Shown piece after piece: positions 1 to 4,915 of a stretch of DNA of 10,034 bases. The stretch's first letter is position 1, and every line of letters begins with the position of its first letter. The notes under the pieces are model-generated. The model was not told the DNA's origin. It saw only the letters and a list, made by a program, of their open reading frames with translations, and did not search any database. Made by a program: the position numbers and the translations under genes. This DNA is from JAOPZW01 sp036555665. Its GTDB lineage: Bacteria > Actinomycetota > Thermoleophilia > Solirubrobacterales > Solirubrobacteraceae. Location of the stretch: positions 1-10,034 of the forward strand of contig DATBKW010000058.1 of assembly GCA_036555665.1 (NCBI GenBank). Reading direction: 5' to 3'.

Positions 1-10
1 CACCCCAATG

Positions 11-48
11 AAAAGCCGACCGGATGCGATATCGCCGCGGGCGGTTTT
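11..48. terminator. Probable bidirectional intrinsic terminator after the MFS gene
   Basis: An imperfect hairpin lies directly after the stop codon of the minus-strand exporter gene. AAAA (11-14) pairs with TTTT (45-48), CCG (16-18) with CGG (42-44), and CCG (20-22) with CGG (38-40), with G15 bulged and one A-G mismatch. The loop holds a 10-base palindrome GCGATATCGC (26-35) that can fold into a small inner stem. Read on either strand the stem is followed by a run of four T, so it could stop transcription both ways. This would fit a convergent gene ending just left of the window, which cannot be seen. Confidence 0.5.
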
Positions 49-50
49 CC

Positions 51-1310
51 TTAAGACTGGATCCGAGCGCTCCCGCGGCTGCGCGTCTGGACGTCCCAGA
101 CTGCTGGGATAAGGAGCATGCAGACGTTGCCGACGAAGATCGCTGCCGCCCCGATCCAGAGGGCCGACGAAGTTCCCACGGCGGCGGCGAGTGGGCCGGC
201 GATGGCGGCGCCGAGCGGGGTGAGGACGAACGAGCCGAAGGCGTCGTAGGAGGCGACGCGTGACTGTGCGTGCTCGGGCACTTCGCGCTGGAAGATCGTG
301 AACCAGAGCGCCGCGTGGTTGGAAAGACCGAAGCCCCCGGCGAACGCGGCGACGGCGATCACCCAGGTTGGGGCGCCGGTGGCCAGCGCCGCGAACTGCG
401 GGAGGATGAGCAACGGCCAGAGGATGCACGCGACGAGCGGCTTGGCGGGGCGCAGGCGCATGGCGGACACACCGCCGGCGATTGCGCCGGCCCCGCTGGC
501 CGTCAGGATCGCGGCCCATGCGCCGGCGCCGCCGAGGCGGTCGTCGGCGATGGCAGGGCCGAGGACTTGCAGGAACATGAAGAACACGTTTCCCAGGCCA
601 AAGATCAGGACGGTCGACCACAGCCATGTGCGTGCTGTGAACTCGCGCCAGCCGGCTCGCAGCTCGTGAAAGAAGCGCTCCGGCCGCGCGCCGCTGCGCC
701 GCGCGATCCGCATGCGCGCGAGCAACGCGGCGCACGCAAAGAACGACAGACTGTCGAGCGCGAGTGCCCAGCCCGGATTGAGCGCGACGACAAGGACGCC
801 GCCCAGAGCGGGGCCGACGACCCGAACGCCGCTGCGCGACAAGCCCTGCAGAGCGTTGGCCTGCTGCAGCCGGGCCGGGCTGACCGTCTGGGGTACCAGC
901 CCGGTCTCGGCGGGGACGACCAGTCCGCCACCAAGTCCCCACACGATGCCGGTCGCTACGAAGAGGGGCACGGTCGCTGCTCCTGCGAGCACCGCGATTG
1001 CGAGCACACCTTGCGCGATTCCTTGCAACAGCGAAGCGCCGACCAACACAAGGTTGCGGCGGGCACGGTCAGACAGCACACCCCCGAAGATCAACATCGA
1101 GGCACTGGCGACCTCGCGCGCAGCAAGCACAACGCCGAGCGACGTCGCACCGGCCACGCCGAGCACAGCAAACGCCAGCGCGAGCGCCCCGACGATGCTG
1201 CCCATCGACGTCAGCAGCGTCGCGCTGAAGAGCAGTGTGAACTCACGCTCGCGTAAGGCACCCAGACCCGGCGCAAGGCGTCCCGCGAACACCCCCACAC
1301 CATTCACCAT
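51..1310 (-). CDS. Major facilitator superfamily transporter (MFS_3/EntS-like exporter type)
   Basis: This is a 419-residue integral membrane protein of the usual length for a 12-helix MFS carrier. The first membrane segment is about residues 24-50. The family's motif A follows between helices 2 and 3 as GGVLSDRARRN (residues 76-86), with the conserved Asp and Arg residues present. A GALGGVLV-like helix-5 region and repeated Gly/Ala-rich hydrophobic segments follow to the C-terminus. The pattern recalls the MFS_3 group, which includes enterobactin exporter EntS and many drug efflux pumps, but the substrate cannot be read from sequence. The ATG at 1308-1310 is chosen because it gives a short cytoplasmic tail before helix 1; no Shine-Dalgarno sequence is visible upstream. 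The gene stands alone, divergent from a SnoaL-like gene 58 bases away. Its third codon positions are somewhat less G/C-rich than those of the downstream operon, so it may be an accessory gene. Confidence 0.88.
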   Translation of the reverse strand: MVNGVGVFAGRLAPGLGALREREFTLLFSATLLTSMGSIVGALALAFAVLGVAGATSLGVVLAAREVASASMLIFGGVLSDRARRNLVLVGASLLQGIAQGVLAIAVLAGAATVPLFVATGIVWGLGGGLVVPAETGLVPQTVSPARLQQANALQGLSRSGVRVVGPALGGVLVVALNPGWALALDSLSFFACAALLARMRIARRSGARPERFFHELRAGWREFTARTWLWSTVLIFGLGNVFFMFLQVLGPAIADDRLGGAGAWAAILTASGAGAIAGGVSAMRLRPAKPLVACILWPLLILPQFAALATGAPTWVIAVAAFAGGFGLSNHAALWFTIFQREVPEHAQSRVASYDAFGSFVLTPLGAAIAGPLAAAVGTSSALWIGAAAIFVGNVCMLLIPAVWDVQTRSRGSARIQS

Positions 1311-1342
1311 CGTGCAACCGGACAGCCGCGCGCAGGCATCCG

Positions 1343-1368
1343 GGCGGCCGCCGATAGGCTGGCGGCCG
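1343..1368 (+). promoter_or_regulatory. Likely promoter of the SnoaL-like gene, with repeated GGCGGCCG
   Basis: A TAGGCT hexamer (1355-1360) matches the actinobacterial -10 pattern TAnnnT and ends 8 bases before the ATG at 1369. That spacing would start transcription at or next to the ATG, giving a leaderless mRNA. No -35 match is obvious at 16-18 bases. The hexamer is bracketed by two direct copies of GGCGGCCG (1343-1350 and 1361-1368), and the first is part of the palindrome GGCGGCCGCC (1343-1352). A repressor site is possible, but such G/C words are common here. Confidence 0.4.
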
Positions 1369-1773
1369 ATGCTGTCCGATCGCTTCCGCGCTGCCGTCGA
1401 ACAAGGGAATGTCGATCGGGTGCCTGAGCTGTTTCACGAGCGCGCCGTGTTCCGCAGTCCTGTGCTCTTCAAGCCGTATGAAGGCCGTGATCAGGTCATG
1501 AAGGTCCTGCGAGCGGCCGAGCAGGTGCTCGGGATCGGCGAGAAGTTTCGGTACCTGCACCAGCTCGAAGACCCAGCCGATCGCGTAGCGATCCTGGAGT
1601 TCGCAACCGAGCTCGATGGGAAGCAGGTCGAGGGGATCGACAAGCTCACGTTCGACGACGACGGCTTGATCACCGAGCTCAAGGTGATGATCCGTCCGGC
1701 CTCGGCTCTCCAGCTCGTCGCGGCGAAGATGGCCGCCGAATTCCCGAAGGTCGGCCTCCGCCTTCCAAGCTGA
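1369..1773 (+). CDS. SnoaL/NTF2-like fold protein
   Basis: This 134-residue protein looks like a stand-alone member of the nuclear transport factor 2 / SnoaL-like superfamily. That group uses one cone-shaped alpha+beta domain for small-molecule binding or isomerase and hydrolase chemistry. An N-terminal helix (RFRAAVEQGNVDRVPELF) leads into FRSPVLFKPYEGRDQV, the usual segment with the conserved aromatic and EGR residues. The last strands read KQVEGIDKLTFDDDGLITEL then KVMIRP, typical of this fold's C-terminal half. The frame is open upstream to 712, but that stretch is antisense to the exporter gene. The start chosen is the ATG at 1369, preceded by a -10-like hexamer. It is divergent from the exporter, so a shared control region is possible. 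Reaction and ligand are unknown; members of this family cannot be assigned a substrate by eye. Confidence 0.82.
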   Translation: MLSDRFRAAVEQGNVDRVPELFHERAVFRSPVLFKPYEGRDQVMKVLRAAEQVLGIGEKFRYLHQLEDPADRVAILEFATELDGKQVEGIDKLTFDDDGLITELKVMIRPASALQLVAAKMAAEFPKVGLRLPS

Positions 1774-1784
1774 CCCAGGCCAAT

Positions 1785-1826
1785 GCGGCGGCATCGACGC
1801 GTACACGCGCGTCTGTGCCGGGCCGC
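1785..1826. terminator. Long GC hairpin, probable terminator without a T-run
   Basis: The hairpin begins 12 bases after the stop of the SnoaL-like gene. GACGCG (1796-1801) pairs with CGCGTC (1808-1813) around a six-base loop. GCAT (1791-1794) pairs with GTGC (1815-1818) including one G-U, and GCGGC (1785-1789) pairs with GCCGC (1822-1826). No T-run follows on the plus strand, so it is not a canonical intrinsic terminator. Such bare stems are nevertheless often proposed as terminators or 3' end protectors in high-GC actinobacteria. It may also mark the 3' end of the degraded gene coming from the other strand. Confidence 0.4.
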
Positions 1827-2426
1827 TCGACACCCGTTGCCGTGCCTCCGCGGGGCGACCAACGGCCGCAACGGGAGCGCGTGAGCGCTCTGGCGCGCGT
1901 CGTGGCGCGAGCTGTGTGCGGGCGCGGGCTCCCAGGATGAACTGCAGGGTCTGTCGGCCACGGGGTAGGTGCACGTGGTGGGCGGTGGCGATCCTCCTGC
2001 CCGCGACGCTCAGCGTGGCGTCGACCGTCACCGGGTTGCGGACGCTGACCGCGATGGGGTGTCGTCGCGCGGTGGTCCCGCCGGGCTGGCGTACAGGTGG
2101 TCCTTGCCGGACCCGCAGACGTAGGGGCCACGCTGCCGCCGGGAAAGTCGGGGGAGCCGCGGTTGGTCGGGACGGATGGGGCACCGCTGCCCGGCCACCT
2201 CCCTCCGCCCGCAGGTGGCGTGGGCCCGCCACAAGCGTCGTCCGCGGATGCGGCCGGCACGAGGCCTGCCCGCCCAACGCCAAGGACCCTCCGATGACCG
2301 AGCATCTGCGGTCATCGGCCGCGAGCTGACCGGTCATCGCTGCCGGCGCGAGTGGACTTCGTGACGGGCACCGAGGGCGGCAAGAGTGGCGGCAAGCAGG
2401 AGCGAGGGCGGAAGAGCGCGCGTCAC
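1815..2426 (-). pseudogene. Frameshifted remains of a secreted-protein gene
   Basis: No single frame is intact, but pieces in different minus-strand frames join plausibly. A GTG at 2424-2426, with AGGGA four bases before it, opens a peptide resembling a signal sequence (TRALPPSLLLAATLAALGA). Lower down, 2058-2129 reads PYVCGSGKDHLYASP and then PAGPPRDD, and 1906-2055 reads IAVSVRNPVTVDATLSVAG, then GRQTLQFILGARART, in another frame. The latter has 45 of 50 codons ending in G or C by my count, and the pattern resembles the beta-sandwich (Ig-like/CARDB-type) repeats of actinobacterial secreted proteins. One extra C in each of two C4 runs (plus-strand 2124-2127 and 2056-2059) would fuse the pieces and the frame above them. 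Both ends are uncertain and further indels seem needed beyond 1906. Alternatives are sequencing error in homopolymers or chance open frames in GC-rich DNA. Function is unknown. Confidence 0.4.
2291..2318. repeat. 10-base perfect inverted repeat
   Basis: CCGATGACCG (2291-2300) and CGGTCATCGG (2309-2318) are exact reverse complements around an eight-base loop. CGGTCATCG recurs at 2331-2339, and TGACCGGTCA (2327-2336) is itself a palindrome, so the same word occurs three times in about 50 bases. It could be a protein-binding site or an RNA stem. It lies inside the apparent gene remains, which makes a live operator less likely. Confidence 0.45.
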
Positions 2427-2448
2427 GCGGTCCCTGCACTGCGGACGA

Positions 2449-2518
2449 GGCGGGGCCGGGGCGCTCGTTGACCGGACGATCGACGAAGTGTTCGGGCAAT
2501 GAGTGACCCGGCCCCGCC
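2449..2518. repeat. 12-base perfect inverted repeat pair upstream of rpmI
   Basis: GGCGGGGCCGGG (2449-2460) and CCCGGCCCCGCC (2507-2518) are exact reverse complements 46 bases apart. CGA lies just outside each arm (2446-2448 and 2519-2521), like a 3-base target duplication. The 70-base unit could be a very small transposon-like element, a long-range RNA stem or a binding site. All-G/C arms are easier to get by chance in this base composition, so the reading stays open. Confidence 0.4.
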
Positions 2519-2545
2519 CGACCACCGGCGTCGGAGCAGGCCCGC

Positions 2546-2563
2546 TATCCTCTCCCGTCCGTC
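2546..2563 (+). promoter_or_regulatory. Probable -10 element and very short leader of rpmI
   Basis: TATCCT (2546-2551) fits the TAnnnT -10 pattern and ends 12 bases before the rpmI ATG. Transcription would start near 2558-2559, leaving a leader of only about five bases. No Shine-Dalgarno sequence precedes the ATG (CCTCTCCCGTCCGTC), which agrees with a near-leaderless mRNA. No -35 match is seen at 16-18 bases. Such a short leader leaves no room for the structured L20-binding leader that represses infC-rpmI-rplT in Bacillus and Escherichia. Confidence 0.5.
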
Positions 2564-2764
2564 ATGCCGAAGATGAAGACCCATTCGGGCGCGAAGAAGC
2601 GCTTCAAGGTGACCGCCAAGGGCAAGGTCCGCGGCCGCCATGCCAACTCGAGCCACATCCTCGAGAAGAAGTCGCCCAAGCGCAAGCGCGCCTTCGGCAA
2701 GCCCCGTGAGATCTCCGACCACGACATCCCGCGCGTGAAGAAGATGCTGGGAGTGGGCAAGTGA
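2564..2764 (+). CDS. rpmI: 50S ribosomal protein bL35
   Basis: This 66-residue, strongly basic protein starts with the family signature MPKMKTHSGAKKRFKVT and continues through KGKVRGRHANSSHIL and KKSPKRKRAFGKP. The length is exactly usual for bL35, a late-assembling protein of the large subunit that binds 23S rRNA. The ATG at 2564 is fixed by the conserved N-terminus. Its stop overlaps the rplT GTG start as GTGA, so translation of the two is probably coupled. In most bacteria infC lies immediately before this gene, and it is absent here. Transcription likely starts at the -10 element just upstream. Confidence 0.97.
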   Translation: MPKMKTHSGAKKRFKVTAKGKVRGRHANSSHILEKKSPKRKRAFGKPREISDHDIPRVKKMLGVGK

Positions 2765-3126
2765 CGCGCGTCAAGCGCTCGGTCAACGCGCGCAAGAAGC
2801 GCCGGGCGACACTCGAGCGGGCCAAGGGCTTCCGCGGCGAGGCGCACTCGAACTACAAGCGCGCCAAGGAAGCGGTCATGAAGGCCGATTCCTACGCCTA
2901 TCGCGACCGCCGCAACCGCAAGCGCGACTTCCGCCGGCTGTGGATCGTGCGGATCAACGCCGCCGCCCGCCAGAACGGCCTGAACTACGGCACCTTCATG
3001 CATGGCCTGAAGCTGGCCGGCATCGAGCTCGACCGCAAGGTGCTGGCCGACATCGCCGTCCGCGACCCCGAGACCTTCCGCCGATTTGCCGATGCCGCCC
3101 GAGAGGCGTCGGCTGCTGCCGCCTAG
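2761..3126 (+). CDS. rplT: 50S ribosomal protein bL20
   Basis: This 121-residue basic protein binds 23S rRNA directly and is needed early in assembly of the large subunit. The N-terminal extended tail (TRVKRSVNARKKRRATLERA, then KGFRG) and the helical body with AYRDRRNRKRDFRRLWIVRI, NAAARQNGLNYGTFMHGL and the helix ending DRKVLADIAV are all family-typical. The length is normal, with a short Ala-rich C-terminal tail. The start is GTG at 2761, overlapping the rpmI stop, with GGGAG (2749-2753) seven bases upstream as a good ribosome-binding site inside rpmI. A strong stem-loop with a T-rich tail follows 24 bases after the stop, so the pair probably forms its own short transcript. L20 represses its own operon in some bacteria, but no matching leader is visible here. 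Confidence 0.97.
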   Translation: MTRVKRSVNARKKRRATLERAKGFRGEAHSNYKRAKEAVMKADSYAYRDRRNRKRDFRRLWIVRINAAARQNGLNYGTFMHGLKLAGIELDRKVLADIAVRDPETFRRFADAAREASAAAA

Positions 3127-3150
3127 CAACCGCCGACATCGCAAGCCTCC

Positions 3151-3188
3151 CGGGCGCCGCATCCACAGGATCGGCGCTCGTTTTCGTT
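3151..3188 (+). terminator. Intrinsic terminator or attenuator between rplT and tsnR
   Basis: CGGGCGCCG (3151-3159) pairs with CGGCGCTCG (3172-3180) including one G-T (G-U in RNA). ATCC (3161-3164) pairs with GGAT (3168-3171), C3160 is bulged and the loop is ACA. The 13-pair stem is followed at once by TTTTCGTT (3181-3188). This is the best canonical intrinsic terminator in the window. It would end the rpmI-rplT transcript or let only part of it run on into tsnR-pheS-pheT-arg. I see no Phe-rich leader peptide or T-box that would turn it into a known pheST attenuator. Confidence 0.65.
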
Positions 3189-3203
3189 AAGCGACCAAGA
3201 CCG
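3187..3203 (+). promoter_or_regulatory. Weak candidate promoter of the tsnR-pheST-arg unit
   Basis: TTAAGC (3187-3192) lies 11 bases before the tsnR ATG, about where the -10-like hexamers of rpmI and the SnoaL-like gene lie. It fits TAnnnT poorly and a -35 would have to overlap the terminator stem, where I see none. The tsnR start has no Shine-Dalgarno sequence (GCGACCAAGACCG), which again hints at a leaderless mRNA. The alternative is read-through from rplT. Confidence 0.2.
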
Positions 3204-3866
3204 ATGATCACCAGCCCGCACAACGACAAGCTCAAGGAGGTCCGTCGGCTTCAGCGCCGCCGCGAGCGGCGCTTCGTGGCCGAGGGCGAGGACCTCCTGC
3301 GGGCCGCGGCGGACGCCGGCTGGCCGGCCGTCTACGAGCTGCGCGCGGGCATCGACGTCGAGGCGGCGCTGCTCGACGGCGTCTCGGCGCTGGGCTCGGG
3401 CACGCGCGCGCTGGCCGTCTACGAGCAGCGCTGGGCGCAGCCGACCGGCCCGTTGTGCATCGCGCTCTGGGGCGTCCACGACCCCGGCAACGTTGGCACC
3501 GTCCTGCGGGGCGCGCACGCGTTCGGCGCGGCGTGCGTCGCGATCGGGCCCGACACCGCCGATCCCTTCGGGCCGAAGGCGGTGCGGGCGTCGATGGGGG
3601 CGATTTTCTCGGTGCCCGTCGCGCGGGTGGCCGGCGTGGCGCAGCTGCCGGGGCCGCGCACCGCGCTGGTGGCACGCGACGGCGAGGCGCTGCGCGGGCC
3701 GAGCGAGGGGACGCTGGTCGTCGGCGCGGAGCGGACCGGCCTGTCCGCAGAGGTGGTGGCGGCCTGCGAAGCGACGGCGAGCATCGAGATCGTCGGCGAC
3801 TCCCTCAACGCTGCCATGGCGGCGACGATCGGCCTCTACGAGTGGACTAGGGTGGCGCCCCGATGA
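3204..3866 (+). CDS. tsnR: SpoU/TrmH-family RNA 2'-O-ribose methyltransferase
   Basis: This enzyme would methylate a ribose 2'-OH in RNA, probably 23S rRNA, using S-adenosylmethionine in a C-terminal knotted SPOUT domain. The three SpoU motifs are present: DPGNVGTVLRGAHAFGA (residues 93 on, with Asn96 and Arg102), VVGAERTGLS (Glu176) and IEIVGDSLNAAMAATIGLYE (Ser200, Asn202). The N-terminus MITSPHNDKLKEVRRLQRRR with FVAEGEDLL is the family's substrate-binding region and fixes the start. At 220 residues it is some 40 shorter than common relatives, and the shortening lies in the N-terminal domain. Its position between rplT and pheS matches the gene named tsnR in Mycobacterium tuberculosis, so the symbol rests on position and family. 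The target nucleotide is not known, and thiostrepton resistance should not be assumed. The stop overlaps pheS as ATGA. Confidence 0.9.
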   Translation: MITSPHNDKLKEVRRLQRRRERRFVAEGEDLLRAAADAGWPAVYELRAGIDVEAALLDGVSALGSGTRALAVYEQRWAQPTGPLCIALWGVHDPGNVGTVLRGAHAFGAACVAIGPDTADPFGPKAVRASMGAIFSVPVARVAGVAQLPGPRTALVARDGEALRGPSEGTLVVGAERTGLSAEVVAACEATASIEIVGDSLNAAMAATIGLYEWTRVAPR

Positions 3867-4915
3867 TCGAGCGCATCGACGAGCTGCGCACGCAGGCCGA
3901 AGCGGCGATCGCCACCGCCGATACGACGCGTGCCCTGGAGGAACTCAGGGTGCGGTATCTGGGACGCAAGGCGGAGCTTCCGAACCTGCTCCGTAGCGTT
4001 GCGCAGCTGCCGGCAGAGGAGCGCGGAACGGTTGGGCGGGCTGCAAATGAAGCGCGGCAACTGCTGGAGGGGCTGATAGAGGCACGGGCGGGGGAGCTCG
4101 AGGCCGGCGAGCTCGACGCGCGCCTGGTCGCCGATCGCGTCGACGTGACCCTGCCCGGCGAGCCGCCGCAGCCGATCGGCCGTCTGCACCTGCTCACCGC
4201 GACCTGGCGCGAGCTCGAGGACGTCTTCATCGGCCTGGGCTTCACCGTCGTCGAGGGCCCGGAGGTCGAGACCGTCCATTACAACTTCGACGCGCTCAAC
4301 CACGACGCCACGCACCCCGCGCGCGACCGCACCGACACCTTCTACGTGGCCGACGACGTTGTGCTCAGAACCCACACGTCGCCGATGCAGATCCGCGCGA
4401 TGGAGGCCCACCCGCCACCGCTGTACGTCGTCATTCCCGGCCGCACCTACCGCCGCGACAACGACGCCACCCACACCCCGATGTTCCACCAGGTCGAGGG
4501 CCTGGCCGTCGACGAGGACATCACGCTGGCCGACCTCAAGGGCACGCTGCTGGCCTTCGCGCGCGCGGTCTTCGGCGAGGAGCGCGACGTGCGCCTGCGC
4601 CCGCACTTCTTCCCGTTCACCGAGCCCTCGGTCGAGGTCGACGTCTCGTGCTTTCAGTGCGGCGGCGACGGCCACCTGCGCGACGGCTCGCGCTGCAACA
4701 TCTGCAAGGGCGAGGGCTGGCTGGAGATCCTCGGCGCCGGCGAGGTCGACCCCAACATCTACGCCTACGTCGACGACGACCGCTACGACCCCGAGAAGGT
4801 CCAGGGCTTCGCGTGGGGTCTGGGCATCGAGCGCGTCGCGATGCTCAAGCACGGCGTCACCGACCTGCGCCTGTTCTACGACAACGACCTGCGCTTCCTG
4901 GAGCAGTTCGGATGA
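3863..4915 (+). CDS. pheS: Phenylalanine-tRNA ligase alpha subunit
   Basis: PheS holds the catalytic site of the alpha2-beta2 enzyme that charges tRNA-Phe. The 350 residues are of normal length. An N-terminal coiled-coil arm (about 1-85) that contacts tRNA is followed by the class II core. GRTYRRDNDATHTPMFHQVE is motif 2 (Phe208, His209, Gln210, Glu212), and GFAWGLGIERVAML is motif 3 (Gly319-Leu-Gly321, Glu323-Arg324). Between them, after FTEPSVEVDV, sit two CxxCxGxG units, CFQCGGDG (Cys263, Cys266) and CNICKGEG (Cys278, Cys281), a probable zinc knuckle. The next stretch is LGAGEVDPN, where many PheS have GMVHP. The ATG overlaps the tsnR stop and has AGGGTGG seven bases upstream. Codons 13-74 carry far more A/T third bases than the rest of the gene. 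pheT follows with an ATGA overlap. Confidence 0.97.
   Translation: MIERIDELRTQAEAAIATADTTRALEELRVRYLGRKAELPNLLRSVAQLPAEERGTVGRAANEARQLLEGLIEARAGELEAGELDARLVADRVDVTLPGEPPQPIGRLHLLTATWRELEDVFIGLGFTVVEGPEVETVHYNFDALNHDATHPARDRTDTFYVADDVVLRTHTSPMQIRAMEAHPPPLYVVIPGRTYRRDNDATHTPMFHQVEGLAVDEDITLADLKGTLLAFARAVFGEERDVRLRPHFFPFTEPSVEVDVSCFQCGGDGHLRDGSRCNICKGEGWLEILGAGEVDPNIYAYVDDDRYDPEKVQGFAWGLGIERVAMLKHGVTDLRLFYDNDLRFLEQFG

Larger units (their letters stand above)
1774..2563. other. 790-base stretch without an intact gene, upstream of rpmI
   Basis: No open frame here has a convincing start, codon bias and family resemblance together. In the order known from other Actinomycetota infC would lie here; I searched the six frames and found nothing like IF3. 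The stretch holds a GC hairpin after the SnoaL-like gene (1785-1826), apparent remains of a minus-strand secreted-protein gene (about 1815-2426), a 10-base inverted repeat (2291-2318), a 12-base inverted repeat pair (2449-2518) and the rpmI promoter near 2546. Tandem GGCGGCAAG words (2376-2384, 2388-2396) are also present and probably trivial. Confidence 0.7.

Noticed and set aside
270..1256. 328-residue plus-strand frame antisense to the exporter
   Set aside because: The minus strand carries a clear MFS protein with motif A; the plus frame is highly charged and low in complexity.
2468..2473. TTGACC as a -35 box for rpmI
   Set aside because: No -10 match lies 16-18 bases downstream, and the TATCCT box is 72 bases away.
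1243..2499. 418-residue minus-strand frame as one intact gene
   Set aside because: It runs antisense through the SnoaL-like gene and only its 1906-2055 part has convincing codon bias, so I report that part as gene remains instead.
2386..2502. Small plus-strand frame ending in ALVDRTIDEVFGQ
   Set aside because: The last 13 residues look protein-like, but the part before is Arg/Gly-rich with poor codon bias and there is no start signal.
1774..2563. A hidden or frameshifted infC
   Set aside because: I looked for IF3-like segments in all frames, such as the C-terminal GRNM-type end, and saw none.
3127..3203. Phe leader peptide or T-box controlling pheST
   Set aside because: The 77-base gap holds no start codon followed by Phe codons and no T-box-like conserved sequence; only the terminator-like stem is present.
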